Shown one piece after another: positions 1 to 11,019 of a stretch of 64,000 bases of DNA. The DNA is taken from assembly GCA_036924085.1 (NCBI GenBank), contig JAVGWX010000004.1:81360941-81424940 (forward strand). Direction: 5' to 3'. Source of the DNA: Ariolimax columbianus (lineage: Eukaryota > Mollusca > Gastropoda > Stylommatophora > Arionidae). The notes under the pieces were generated by a model, which was not told where the DNA came from, ran no database searches, and saw only the letters and a program-made list of their open reading frames with translations. Position 1 is the stretch's first letter. Each line of letters starts with the position of its first letter. The position numbers and the translations under genes were made by a program.

Positions 1-555
1 TTTCAAACTTCTCCCGAAAATGTATATTTCTGATCCTGTCTCTTTTGATGTTGTTAAGACACCGAATTTCGCAGGTGGCTAACTTTCCTTCCTGGTTCTC
101 ATTCAATGTCCATGTTTATCACTGATAGCACTGGGTTGGAATTAAGATACTATTTATCATCTGCTTTTTTTCTTGGGGGGAAATCTTGAAGTGTGTTAGT
201 AGGGGAGACAGTTGTTAAGTGACAGCGTTTGCCCTCTGCACTCTCGTCTGTATCTGTCTATCGAGTCCTCGGTAAAAAAAAAAGAAGATCTATAGACATG
301 TAATAAATAAACAGATCGCACTAGTGAAGGATGTCTACAGCATGCCAGCTCATTGAGCTATTGGGAAGTTGGTTAAAGTAGGAGAAATAGAAGTCCACGC
401 AAACAGACAACGGTCGTGTCATGTTAAATTAAATACTGTCCTGGACAAGTCATTCGGGGATCCATCAAAATTTGATAGATTCTCAGGTCGTACTTGTAGA
501 GGATGTGTACACATTTGCATCTATCTACGGTCTGAGGAAGTTGGCTAAAATAGAG
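1..555. other. No gene recognised; diverged local duplication
   Basis: No supported ORF was found. The segments near 365-435 and 1170-1225 resemble each other (a shared 'aatagaagtcc' followed by an acagacaac/cgt block), and 320-385 resembles 490-560 more weakly. This suggests an old local duplication later split by the SINE insertion at 556-1172. The family is unknown. Confidence 0.35.
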
Positions 556-1172
556 GTGACTACGTGGTCTCGGATTCTGGAGGTCGCGGGTTCAAATCAT
601 GGTGGAGACCGAGATTTTTGTCACGTGGACGTTCTGGTATTTCCTCGAATCCCTGGGTAGTAGAGATTTGGACGCCCGTCTGCCGAAGACGGATGTGTCG
701 GACCGAAAGGTGCAAATATCGCAATCAATCTGTAAACTAGCGGCACAACGCATTCCGTTCTCCGGACTACATTCTGCTACTTGCAAAATCCTGTTCAAGG
801 CTTGATAGCAGGAGATTGAGAACGAAAGCAGAAGAAGAAGAAGAAGAAGAAGAAGAAGAAGAAGAAGAAGAAGAAGAAGAAGAAGAAGAAGAAGAAGAAG
901 GACGCCCGTGTGCAAGGTCGTGCACGTTAAAAATCTCTTGGCAGTTGGAAATCGACAAGAGTAAACTTAACAACCGCTGCACGTGTACAATTCACAATTA
1001 TGTTTTAAAAAAATCTACCCAATCTATCACGGAATCCTAGCCTGTGATAGTGAGGTCCTGCATTGTGCTAAGATTCTCCCAAAAAATGGAGAAGAACCGA
1101 GCACTTATGGGTTAAATCATGGTTAAACCGTGTGCAATGACGATCATTCTTCTACTAAACTAAACTAAACTG
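556..1172 (+). mobile_element. tRNA-derived SINE (family B), interrupted by a nested SINE
   Basis: The head carries a box A-like sequence (TGGTCTCGG, about 575-583) and a box B-like GGGTTCAAATC (588-598), the internal RNA polymerase III promoter typical of tRNA-derived SINEs. The body includes 'CCCTGGGTAGT' and, after the interruption, 'GGCAGTTGGAAATCGA' (about 941-956). The element ends in a short (AACTA)n-like tail near 1155-1170. Bases 680-909 are a later insertion of family C plus one copy of its target site duplication. Other family B copies lie near 14490, 24850 (minus), 37845 and 56450 (minus). Confidence 0.75.
680..899 (+). mobile_element. SINE family C 3' half with (GAA)n tail, nested in family B
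   Basis: The segment starts inside the family C body ('GGATGTGTCGGACCGAAAGG', near 690) and ends in about 24 GAA units (827-899). It is flanked by the direct repeat GGACGCCCGT at 670-679 and 900-909, the expected target site duplication. Family B resumes in register immediately after. The same 3' half is seen at 11220-11375 and 26345-26450. It is probably a 5'-truncated retrotransposed SINE. Confidence 0.8.
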
Positions 1173-2110
1173 GTTAAAATACGATAAATAGAAGTCCTCG
1201 CTAACAGACAACCGTCACGTCAAGTTAGAAAAAAACTTTTAAAAAAAAATAAAGAAAAGAACAACTCATTGATATAAAAAGAAATGAAATAAAGTTTCAA
1301 ACCATCTACTGCTATCGGGGGTGAAGTGTTAGAGGACTCGTTACACAAGGTTGTTTTTATCTTTTAATTGGCTTAATCAATTTTCTTCGTTTCCTTCAAT
1401 AACAAACAGTAAGTCAGATACGCATTTACAGCTAGGTAGATTGGAACGTGTCGAGAACGGGGATGTAACCACGAATGCTATGAGAAATAAGCAGCACATT
1501 CGCGCAGGTACTCAGACAAACAATATTTTTAGAAAGGACAGAAAAAAACCACCCATTCATTTTAAAACAGACATCGAATTCGTCAGTGTATTGCAAATAA
1601 AGACGACAATTTAAGGAAAAGCTTACCGAAGATAGTGAATTGAACAGTGCAAACACAACTCAGAAATACCGGCGGTACTGAAGAAGGCTGTTATTCTGCA
1701 AGCTTTCAGCACAACGGGTCGTCTATTCCAGAAGAGCAGTATTGCAAAATGCCGTATATATACGAAGTGCTCAACCCACACGCAAAACATATATTATGTC
1801 TCTTTGAGAGTCTGTTTTACTTCTGTGCAGTACAAATATGTCTGGACAGACTTTTATCTGGATCATTAAACAGTGCTAGTTTACTTTGCTATAACTTACC
1901 TCCAGGTATTAGCACGCGCTCACGTAGTCTGGTCACAGTGAAGTGCCTTCTCTGAGAGATGTCCAACAATAAACACGCAGATCAGTTGGTACGACTATTT
2001 ACGCGTTCGTGCTACGGCCACACCTTCGTATTGCTTCCAGAGGCAGGGGCTTATGATCAGGGCCGTAGATGTCCAGCTGGCGTGGGGTTGTTTAATGTGA
2101 TCTGTTATGA
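1173..2110. other. Intergenic, nothing recognised
   Basis: AT-rich sequence with only short ORFs that show no domain I recognise. No tRNA, SINE head or LINE motif was found. Confidence 0.4.
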
Positions 2111-2370
2111 AATATGATTATAATGCTAGCGTCAACGTTTTTCTCTACTTCTTCGTCTGATTTCTTTTACAATTTATTGTATTCATTTTCATTCTTATTT
2201 TACTTCCTCGTTTTCTTTCTCTATTGCTTTTTCTATACTTTTCTCATTATCCTTTACTCTTGCTTCTTTTTCTACTTCTTCCTTTTCTTACTCTTCATTT
2301 TCTTATCCTTTTTTTTTCTTGTTGTCTGCTTGTTCTTCTTTATGTTGTTTTTGTCGTTGCTTTTATTTGT

Positions 2371-2669
2371 TTGTTGTTCTTGTTGGTGTTATTCTACATG
2401 ATGATGTTGTTGTTCTTGTTGGTGTTATTCTACATGATGATGTTGTTGTTCTTGTTGGTGTTATTCTACATGATGATGTTGTTGTTCTTGTTGGTGTTAT
2501 TCTACATGATGATGTTGTTGTTCTTGTTGGTGTTATTCTACATGATGATGTTGTTGTTCTTGTTGGTGTTATTCTACATGATGATGTTGTTGTTCTTGTT
2601 GGTGTTATTCTACATGATGATGTTGTTGTTCTTGTTGGTGTTATTCTACGTGATGATGTTGTTGTTCTT
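2371..2669. repeat. 36-bp minisatellite, 8 copies
   Basis: Eight nearly identical 36-bp units each contain 'TTATTCTAC', at 2389, 2425, 2461, 2497, 2533, 2569, 2605 and 2641. Only the last unit differs visibly (CGTG for CATG). Because 36 is divisible by three, all frames stay open and give repetitive 12-residue pseudo-peptides. These are not credible proteins. Confidence 0.95.
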
Positions 2670-2909
2670 TTTCTTATTTTTATTAAATTTGTTGTTATTG
2701 TTTTTCTTTTTATCTAGCTTGTTGGATTTCTTGTTATTGTTCTTCTTACTTGTCTTCTTGTTCTTTTTTTATTGTTGTTGTTCCTATTTGTCTTGCTGTT
2801 GTTGATCATTTCATTTTGGTTCTTGTTCTTGCTGTTTTTCTTATTTTCTTGTTGTAGTTCTTATTTGTCATGATGGAGTTATTGTTCTTATCATTTTTCT
2901 TTTTGTTCT

Positions 2910-4490
2910 TGTTGCTTTTCTTGTTTGTCTTGCTGTTGTTCTTGTTGCTTTTCTTGTTTGTCTTGCTGTTGTTCTTGTTGCTTTTCTTGTTTGTCTTGCT
3001 GTTGTTCTTGTTGCTTTTCTTGTTTGTCTTGCTGTTGTTCTTGTTGCTTTTCTTGTTTGTCTTGTTGTTGTTCTTGTTGCTTTTCTTGTTTGTCTTGTTG
3101 TTGTTCTTGTTGCTTTTCTTGTGTGTCTTGTTGTTGTTCTTGTTGCTTTTCTTGTTTGTCTTGCTGTTGTTCTTGTTGCTTTTCTTGTTTGTCTTGCTGT
3201 TGTTCTTGTTGCTTTTCTTGTTTGTCTTGTTGTTGTTCTTGTTGCTTTTCTTGTTTGTCTTGTTGTTGTTCTTGTTGCTTTTCTTGTTTGTCTTGTTGTT
3301 GTTCTTGTTGCTTTTCTTGTTTGTCTTCCTGTTGTTCTTGTTGCTTTTCTTGTTTGTCTTGTTGTTGTTCTTGTTGCTTTTCTTGTTTGTCTTGTTGTTG
3401 TTCTTGTTGCTTTTCTTGTTTGTCTTGCTGTTGTTCTTGTTGCTTTTCTTGTTTGTCTTGTTGTTGTTCTTGTTGCTTTTCTTGTTTGTCTTGTTGTTGT
3501 TCTTGTTGCTTTTCTTGTTTGTCTTGTTGTTGTTCTTGTTGCTTTTCTTGTTTGTCTTGTTGTTGTTCTTGTTGCTTTTCTTGTTTGTCTTGCTGTTGTT
3601 CTTGTTGCTTTTCTTGTTTGTCTTGTTGCTTTTCTTGTTTGTCTTGTTGTTGTTCTTGTTGCTTTTCTTGTTTGTCTTGTTGTTGTTCTTGTTGCTTTTC
3701 TTGTTTGTCTTGCTGTTGTTCTTGTTGCTTTTCTTGTTTGTCTTGTTGTTGTTCTTGTTGCTTTTCTTGTTTGTCTTGCTGTTGTTCTTGTTGCTTTTCT
3801 TGTTTGTCTTGTTGTTGTTCTTGTTGCTTTTCTTGTTTGTCTTGTTGTTGTTCTTGTTGCTTTTCTTGTTTGTCTTGTTGTTGTTCTTGTTGCTTTTCTT
3901 GTTTGTCTTGTTGTTGTTCTCGTTGCTTTTCTTGTTTGTCTTGTTGTTGTTCTTGTTGCTTTTCTTGTTTGTCTTGTTGTTGTTCTTGTTGCTTTTCTTG
4001 TTTGTCTTGCTGTTGTTCTTGTTGCTTTTCTTGTTTGTCTTGTTGCTTTTCTTGTTGCTTTTCTTGTTTGTCTTGTTGTTGTTCTTGTTGCTTTTCTTGT
4101 TTGTCTTGTTGTTGTTCTTGTTACTTTTCTTGTTTGTCTTGCTGTTGTTCTTGTTGCTTTTCTTGTTTGTCTTGTTGCTTTTCTTGTTGCTTTTCTTGTT
4201 TGTCTTGCTGTTGTTCTTGTTGCTTTTCTTGTTTGTCTTGTTGTTGTTCTTGTTGCTTTTCTTGTTTGTCTTGTTGTTGTTCTTGTTGCTTTTCTTGTTT
4301 GTCTTGCTGTTGTTCTTGTTGCTTTTCTTGTTTGTCTTGATGTTGTTCTTGTTGCTTTTCTTGTTTGTCTTGTTGTTGTTCTTGTTGCTTTTCTTGTTTG
4401 TCTTGTTGTTGTTCTTGTTGCTTTTCTTGTTTGTCTTGTTGTTGTTCTTGTTGCTTTTCTTGTTTGTCTTGCTATTGTTCTTGTTGTTTG
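2910..4490. repeat. 33-bp minisatellite, about 47 copies
   Basis: The array repeats 'TTGTTGCTTTTCTTG' followed by 'TTTGTCTTGYTGTTGTTC'. Most units are identical except for one C/T position (CTTGCTG versus CTTGTTG). Shortened units occur near 3620, 4045 and 4175, where the second half is missing. The ORFs through it (567, 471 and 526 codons) are artefacts of a unit length divisible by three; no signal, domain or codon bias supports coding. Confidence 0.95.
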
Positions 4491-5420
4491 TGTGTGTCTT
4501 GTTGTTGTTCCTGTTGATTTTCCTATTTGTATGGTTGGTTTTTTTGTTCTTTGTATTTATCTTGTTGGTATAATTGTTTTGTTTTTTCCTTTTGTTGTTC
4601 TTTTTGTTTTCCTTTTTGTTTGTTGTTCTTTTTTGGGGTTTTTTGTCTTGTTGTTTTTGTTTTTCTTACTACCCTTAATGTTGTTTTTCCTATTTGTTTA
4701 GTTAATGTTATTGTTATTTTTATTTGTCTTGTTGCTTTTATTGTTCTTGTTGTTTTTCTTATTTGATTTGTTCGTGTTCTTTTTTATTGTCCTTGTTGAT
4801 GATATTGTTCTTTTTATTTGTCATGTTGTTATTCTTGTTATTTTTCTATTTTTATTATTATTAATATAATTTGTATTTTTTACTATTATTATTTTTTGTA
4901 CTCTTTATCCTTCTTCCTTTTCGTGTTCTTCCTCTAGTTTCTCTTCTTTATTTTTGGTTCATTTTCTTCTTTCTGTTCTTTTCCTTGTTTTTGTGGTTCC
5001 TCTTGTTCTTCTTCTTCTTCCTCTTCTTCTTTTTCTTCTTCTTCTTCTCGTTCTTCTTGTGTTACTACTCTTCCTTATTCCTCTTCTAATTCTATTTCTT
5101 CTTCTTCTTCTTTTTTCCATTTCTCCTTCTTATTTTTGCTTCTTCCTATTCTTCTTCTTCACCTAATTGTTTTTGTTTCTTCCTCTTTTTTTTCCATTAT
5201 TTTACACTTTTTTCTATTCTCATTGATTTCATCTTATTCCTACGTGTTATCTTTCTCTTATTCAGTTCTTCCTCTGCTTTGCACTTTTCCTTCTTTCTGT
5301 TTTTCTCTCCTTCTTTTGTAAGTCTTCTCATTCTTCATTTTGTACTCGTTACATTCTTCGTTTACTGCATCGTTTCGTGTGATTTCACTAACCCTTCCTT
5401 CCTTTTTGATCCCCTCACAC

Positions 5421-5470
5421 CTTCCCCCCCCCTGCCCCCCTGACCCCCCCCCCCCCCACCCCCCACAAGC
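5421..5470. repeat. Poly-C tract
   Basis: Runs of 6 to 15 cytosines separated by single T, G or A bases. The minus strand is therefore a G-run sequence able in principle to form a G-quadruplex. It marks the right edge of the pyrimidine block. Confidence 0.85.
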
Positions 5471-5554
5471 CCAGCCCAGGTTCCTTCTGATTGTTGAACA
5501 AGGTGGGCCAAAACATATTCTCTCCCCATCCCAACAATTAGCGCGTCACTGTAC

Positions 5555-6055
5555 ATTTTTGTGAGTGTACATGTGTGTGTGTGTGTGTATGTGTGTGTGT
5601 GGATTTGTGTGTGTGTGTATGTGTTGTATGTGTGGTGTGTGAAGTGTGTACTTAGGCTGGTGCGCGTGTGTGTGGACACAGAGAGTAATTCAAAGATAAA
5701 GACACGGAGACAGAGCGATGGGCACAGAGAGTGAGAGACAGAGAAAGAGTGAGTAACGGAGTTTGAGAGTGACAGAGATAGGTTGAATAAGTGAGGGAGT
5801 GAATGAGTGAGTAAGTGAGTAAGTGAGTGAGTGAGTAAGTGAATATGGGAGTCAGTAAGTCAGTGAGTCAGTGAGTTAGTGAACCAGTGAGTGAGTGAGT
5901 GAGTGAGTGAGTTAGGGAACCAGTGAGTGAGTGAGTGAGTGTGTGAGTGAGTGTGTGAGTGAATGAGTGAGTGAGTGGGGGATTGAGTGAGTGAGTGAAA
6001 CCGAACGATAAAGATAGCTAGAGAGAAAGAGAGAGAGATAGAAAGAGAGAGAACA
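5555..6055. repeat. GT, GAGT and GAGA simple repeats
   Basis: A (TG)n stretch (about 5568-5660) is followed by GAGA-rich sequence (5690-5760), a long imperfect (GTGA)n/(GAGT)n region (5780-5998) and a final GAGA run (6018-6052). Minus-strand ORFs here encode only Thr/His/Ser runs. Confidence 0.9.
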
Positions 6056-6104
6056 GCAATGTTATACATAACCAATATTACTTTATAGATGCAACTCATA
6101 TGAG

Positions 6105-6487
6105 TGCTTTTCCGAGGTATTTGTGTATGACAAGGACATAATAGCACCACTACCCCACAGAGAGCATGTCGTAAAAGGCGACTAACTGTTTGACATAGCA
6201 TAACACCGGTCATGGTTAGATCATTTGTTTAGAGCAGCATAGATAGATGGTGCCTTACAGGCTGCGGGTCTACTTTGCTCTAGTGTTTGAGTCTATTAAG
6301 ATGAACTCGCACATCGGTTAACCACTCTCCGTACACTCGTGTCCCAACGCAGCAGAGTATTAAGCTGCTCGAGTCTAGCCCACTAAGCAGGAAACCCTTC
6401 TCCCGGCTACATCCAGCTTATACCAGAGCTAGGACATTCACATGAGTATCTGTCCCTGTAGAAGTACAGGTCAACTAAGAACTAAGA
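6105..6487 (+). mobile_element. Dispersed repeat, family E, copy 1
   Basis: This interspersed repeat of about 380 bp recurs at 10480-10858 and 32165-32522, and partly at 38088-38200, always on the plus strand here. Shared blocks include 'TTTGTGTATGACAAG', 'AGAGCAGCATAGATGG', 'GGTCTACTTT', 'GCACATCGGTTAACC' and 'TGTAGAAGTACAGGTC'. No clear Pol III boxes, coding sequence or terminal inverted repeats are visible. It may be a SINE or the 3' end of a larger element. Confidence 0.7.
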
Positions 6488-6499
6488 TTCAATTTATAA

Positions 6500-7070
6500 A
6501 CACACAAAAAACACATATAAATTCAATGCTGTAGCAACTATACGGTTCATGAAATGAAGTCTACAATTATCTTGGGCAGATAAGAAAATCAAATAACATG
6601 TATTTACGTTGCTCTTTGTGGTATTTCTTTGGCTTCTGGAAGAGGAAAAATTTACAAGGAACGTTGAAATCATAAGCATTGCGGCGATATCTTTCTGTAT
6701 GACCCGGCGATTGGCAAGAATCAGTTTGTCCACGCGAGCTTGGTGATGCAAGCTGTGATCGGTTTTCCACTGCGAGCCTTGTCCGGGAGGTTCGTTAGAA
6801 CTAGATTGTTGCGTTTTACAGTCCGTGCCTATCAACTGATAATACTGACATTCCTACAGGCAGGCGTCACCATATACCGCAGTCATTCTTCGATGTATGT
6901 CGATGGGCACACGACCTTCCGCCGTCAGAAATTCAGTCACAGCACGTTGTTTCAACCGTCTTTTCCATGTAGGCCGCCATTTTACTATCTGCTGTACGCA
7001 TGCGTCATGTTCCAGGCGCATGCCATGACATGGCCCTTTAGTCATTTCAATATAGATTATTTTCACATAG
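6500..7070 (-). pseudogene. Tc1/mariner-type transposase, N-terminal remnant
   Basis: Read on the minus strand from about 7000 down, a helix-turn-helix of the mariner type is visible: 'KQRAVTEFLTAEGRVP', then 'IHRRMTAVYGDAC'. A second DNA-binding segment in another frame includes 'HHQARVDKLILANRRV' and 'QKDIAAMLMIS' (about 6640-6790). The catalytic DDE/DDD domain is absent. A frameshift separates the two pieces, so this is a dead, truncated copy of a cut-and-paste transposase. Confidence 0.65.
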
Positions 7071-7267
7071 GTGTTACTTGGCTCTGATCACTGATGTCAT
7101 AGTTATGGTGGTGGAGGTTAAACTTTACAAATCGCCATCGTAGTAAAACTAACGTGTATTACGCGTGGTAGTAGCATACATAATAAACAACAGAAAAAAG
7201 TGAGTTTACGTGCAGCCCGGAATTCCTAAACAGGGTGTAGGCTATCTACCTACAAACCCTAGCTTAG

Positions 7268-8010
7268 ATGTGGATGGAAGAAAAATACAGCCCTAATAAC
7301 TGGAGTCGTGTATACACAGATGAGTCTGCAGAGAGCGCAGTTAAGGTTGGTGGAGGGGGCATTATTGTTAGATACAACAATGTGAAAATTATCCATGGGG
7401 CTTTCCCTACTGGGAAGATTTCTTCCAGTCTTAGGGCAGAGTATATGGTGCTACTGCAGTCACTAAGAATGTTCACCAGATCAGACGCATACTTATCAAC
7501 AGATTGTATTATTTACAGATTGCTACTAGAAACATTTACAAAACACCAGAGTTGAACAAATGTTGTTGGAAATCAGATTAGAGCTAAACAAAATCTAAAG
7601 AACCCTCGCAGTTGCTCTTCAGTGGCTTCACTCCCATTGTGGGGGTCACATGCAATGAGAGAGCTGATGCCCTATCCAAAGTAGGTGGCAAGATGGAGCA
7701 ACATTCATGCAGTGTCCGACCCAGAGACAAAAACTATCATCCATAATCCGTAAACTCAAAATGGAAGAAAGACTTGGCAGTGAGTAAAAGACATTATCCA
7801 ATCCACCAGCTCCACAGACACCAACAAACCCCCATGATTCGCCTGGGAATAGGCCACTGCAGACTATTAGGTCACCTACATTGACTAAAGATATCGCACA
7901 AAGGTGAATGTCCATGTGGAACCGGAGTCCAAGCCCGTCAACATATCCGACAGAGACCTGCGATGCCAAACCAGAAGAAATATGAACACAGATTTGAGTC
8001 TATAAATGTG
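7268..8010 (+). pseudogene. LINE C-terminal RNase H domain and zinc knuckle, decayed
   Basis: The frame from 7268 gives an RNase H start ('RVYTDESAES', the first catalytic Asp region) and 'SSLRAEYMVLLQSL', the helix with the catalytic Glu. Further on, in shifted frames, come a 'LHSHCG' segment (expected HxGIxGNE box, lost) and a Cys-rich 'GECPCGTGVQARQH' (about 7900-7945). This is the usual order at the end of RNase H-bearing LINE polyproteins. Stops and frameshifts make it non-functional. Confidence 0.65.
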
Positions 8011-8079
8011 TCTGTATCGAACTCATACTTTATTCCATAGTCACAAGGATGAAAGACTACTGCAATTGTAACACATTTT

Positions 8080-8190
8080 TGGTGTGTCTCGCTGGTCTAG
8101 TTGTTTAACTCATTTCTCTCACGTGGCAAGGCGCTTCTGTCATCTGGAGGTCCGGTGTTTGAATTCTGTCCTACCCATTACTACACTTTC
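8080..8190 (+). mobile_element. tRNA-like SINE head
   Basis: A box A-like TGGTCTAGTTG (about 8092) and a box B-like GTTTGAATTC (about 8156) are spaced somewhat more widely than in a tRNA. There is no cloverleaf good enough for a functional tRNA, so I read it as a decayed SINE head. The downstream body was not matched to other copies. Confidence 0.45.
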
Positions 8191-8479
8191 TCTTCTGTTG
8201 TTCGCTATGTTTGTTACTCGAGTACAGCTAAATATAATGCGTGTCTTATGACCGTTGTACGAACAAACATTCTATATTATTTGCTAAAATCACTTATCCA
8301 CTGTCATCATAGAGGCCATATAAGTTGAGCTTCATAGTCTAATTGTGCAACAAATCCACAGCGAAGCACATACTTGTACAAAAATAAATATTTAAATACT
8401 TAAAATTCAAAAATGTTTGACAAAAAATAAAGAAGTGAACAAATCAATAATCATCATAGATAATGTAGAAATCGAAGAC

Positions 8480-9110
8480 GTGAGATGTTAATATTTAGGA
8501 GCCAAAATTAACAATTCTGGAGACTGTTCAATATAAATTAATAGACGGCTTGCAATGAACACATGACCATTAGTACGCCGATTATCAAGAAAAATATATG
8601 CCCAACACCATATTCCCAATATGCCACACAAGCAGGATCTTGCAAATTCCGTAACACAAACTAAGGAAGGTGAAAAAATGTATGGTAGGGTACAAGCCAG
8701 AAGATGGTTGCCAGAAATGAACATTAAACAAAGTAATTTCAAAAAAAGAAAACATCTTTCGAAATGGAATGCTGTACAAGGTGACAGAAAATATTATTGA
8801 CTGAGAAGAAGATAAATAGAATAATTATGGAACAATTGAATATAAAAGTAAATCCGCTTATAGACAACATCACAAGGAATCAGCTAGAATATGCTGGTCC
8901 TGTGAAAGGACACACTGGTCTGTATATGTTGATAGTGGAAGGCACGGGGCCCGGGAAGAGGGGAAGAGGACGACATAGAAGATAATGGTATCAAGATATT
9001 ACTGACAGATTGAGAATGGTCTTGTGTAACGAAGAACTGACTTGCTCGATTAACGATGTTTTCAATGTGTTCGTAATGGTGACTACGTTCTTGAAACGAA
9101 ATATATCACA
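8480..9110 (+). pseudogene. RTE-like LINE C-terminal fragment
   Basis: The clearest part, 8797-8985, reads 'TRNQLEYAGPVKGH' then 'GPGKRGRGRHRR', with 'WYQDITDRLRM' after a stop codon. This basic C-terminal region after the reverse transcriptase recurs in many fragments here. Upstream, 'EDVRC.YLGAKINNSGD' is the thumb region. Several stops interrupt it. Confidence 0.7.
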
Positions 9111-9134
9111 TAATTAGCACCCGTTATTTGAAGA

Positions 9135-9530
9135 TCTTAAAAATTATATCTGTAAGCTTCGCACAAATTTGAAGAAAAAAAGTTGTCAAATTGAAAACTT
9201 ATGTTCAATAAAGCAGTTCGAGTAATGTGTGGTATCAACAGCCACAACACAGCCATGTTCAAAGACCATCTCCGCATAGAAGGTCGGCTACAATGGATCT
9301 TCCGTGTATTCGTATTTCTTACCATAGTGGTACAATCTGACATGCTTTTTCTAGTCCATCTCTCATTGTTATTCGCCCACTTATTACGATGTCATTTGGA
9401 TGACTAGCTTCCACCATACCGTCCAGTGTGGTCTTAAATAAAGAGATATGACCAAAATATCTTAACTGTCTAACCTTGATTTTGGTAATTAAATGTCTTT
9501 TCCCCGTTAACGCTTTTAATACTTTCACAT
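9135..9530 (-). pseudogene. LINE C-terminal fragment
   Basis: The minus-strand frame 9528-9319 reads 'LTGKRHLITKIKVRQLRYFGHI', followed by a degenerate 'ASHPNDIVISGRI' segment and a shifted frame toward 9137. The 'RQLRYFGHI' motif is characteristic of the C-terminal region of RTE-like LINE proteins. A related copy is at 18720-18950. Confidence 0.6.
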
Positions 9531-9689
9531 TTGTTTTCGTCTGTTTCCACTATATGCAACCTAATCTTCTATATAACCACATTTCGAAGGCTTCGATTCT
9601 CAATCAAGCGATGCATATTAATAGCATAACATAAATTAATAAGTGGAAATCTTTAGACTTTGCACAAGCCACACCAGATTGAAACAACA

Positions 9690-10440
9690 CCTATTCTCCT
9701 GCTTCGTCATTCGTCATCAGATCTGGGTCCCGGTTTCTCTTACAAAGGACATCGTTATTTGTAAGGCTGATTTATCTCCGTACAATTGTTGTCTCATATC
9801 TGTCTCGCGAGGCCAGTATTGTTTTCTCTGTTTATGTGTGAGATTGCGGTTTTGTGGGATGTGTTCCACGGTCATGGTATACTCCCCACATGGACGCCTG
9901 TCATCTGTTCAGATATTCGTTTTCTCGTAAAGATGACTCTTGATTCTGTTATGCCCAGTTCTCAGTCTGAAGATGATGACTTGATCCCCTCTAGTTTATT
10001 CATAATAGTTATCTTCTTTTGGAAAGTTGGTTTTTTTTATCCTCCTTCCCCCCCCCCTCCCCTGAAATTGACTTTAATATAGACCTTGGACCATTATATG
10101 TCATGCTCATGTCTGTTTGTGTGTGGACGTTCATCCACACCTTGTTAGTTTATCTGTAGCTTCATTGTATTCGATATTGAATTGTAAGGGGATTCACTGA
10201 ATAAGAAACCTTGAGTGTTCTCCTGAGAGATGTGCCAAGGAGCACATACAGTGCTTGAGATCTTCATATTTGTGTTGTTTTAGCTCAACTAAAGCTGATG
10301 GGGCATCAGTCCGGAATACCTTGTTTTCTTGGTGAATACCTTCCTCTTTGATTACAGGCTTCGCAGCGTCATTCAGGGCATCTGCTTCTGCGCGGAAGAT
10401 ATTGGTGTATATTCCTGTTGTTAGTACTATAGTTTTTACT
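9690..10440 (-). pseudogene. RNase H LINE C-terminal fragment
   Basis: On the minus strand the helix 'TNIFRAEADALNDAA' (about 10390-10440) matches the catalytic-Glu segment of RNase H. Near 9930-9990 comes the C-terminal 'QVIIFRLRTGHNR', followed by a Cys-containing knuckle ('RRPCGEYTMTVEH'). This arrangement matches the intact RNase H LINE at 54.7-56.4 kb. The middle is broken by frameshifts and stops. Confidence 0.6.
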
Positions 10441-10479
10441 ATTTATTCAACAAGGTAAGAATTAAATGTCTAAAGTGGC

Positions 10480-10858
10480 CCGCCGGGGTACTTTGTGTAT
10501 GACGAAGACAAGAATAGCTCTACTGCCACACAGAGAGTCTGTTGTAAGGGGTGATAAATGTGATACATGACATAACACCGGCCATGTTTAAATGGATTGC
10601 TAAGAGCAGCATAGATGGCGTTTAACAGACGGTGGGTCTACTTTACTCTAGATTTGTAGTCTATTAAGATGGATTTGCACATCGGTTAACCCCTCTCTAC
10701 GGCACTTGTCCCAACGCAGATGAATAATAAGCTGCTCGAGCCTAGCCCGAAAAGCAGAAAATCCTCCTCCAGGCTACATCCAGATCCCCCCAGAGCAGGG
10801 ACCTGCACAGAGACATCCCCCACTGTAGAAGTACAGGTCGGCTAAAACTAAGACTAAG
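10480..10858 (+). mobile_element. Dispersed repeat, family E, copy 2
   Basis: This matches the 6105-6487 copy along its length: 'CTTTGTGTATGACGAAGAC', 'AAGAGCAGCATAGATGGCG', 'GGTCTACTTTACTCTAG', 'GCACATCGGTTAACCC' and 'TGTAGAAGTACAGGTCGG'. It starts with 'CCGCCGGGG', also present in the 32169 copy, so this is probably close to the true 5' end of the family. Confidence 0.75.
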
Positions 10859-11019
10859 TATAAAATCTGCAGACGCCCCCCCCCCCCTTATGAGTGTCTA
10901 CTACACGAAAAACAGGGAAAGCACACATAGCCATTATAAATCAAATTCGTGATGAAGCCCTATATGGGTTCTAGAAACGGCAGGTCAATCATTGATTTTG
11001 TTAGAGATATTCATGGGAT

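Larger units (their letters stand above)
2110..5420. repeat. Pyrimidine/T-rich low-complexity block holding two minisatellites
   Basis: Over about 3.3 kb the plus strand consists almost only of T, C and G in TTG/TTC/CTT triplets. Long open frames inside it translate to Leu/Phe/Val or Cys/Ser runs, as expected from three-base periodicity and not from coding. The flanks (4,500-5,400) are irregular versions of the same TTC/TTG sequence, suggesting the minisatellites grew out of it. Confidence 0.9.

Noticed and set aside
816..1040. Poly-Glu/Lys ORF
   Set aside because: It is translated from the (GAA)n tail of a SINE.
2870..4573. 567-codon ORF (Leu/Phe/Val repeat) as a repetitive membrane protein
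   Set aside because: It comes from a 33-bp tandem repeat; two other frames are equally open (471 and 526 codons), and there is no promoter, splice or domain evidence.
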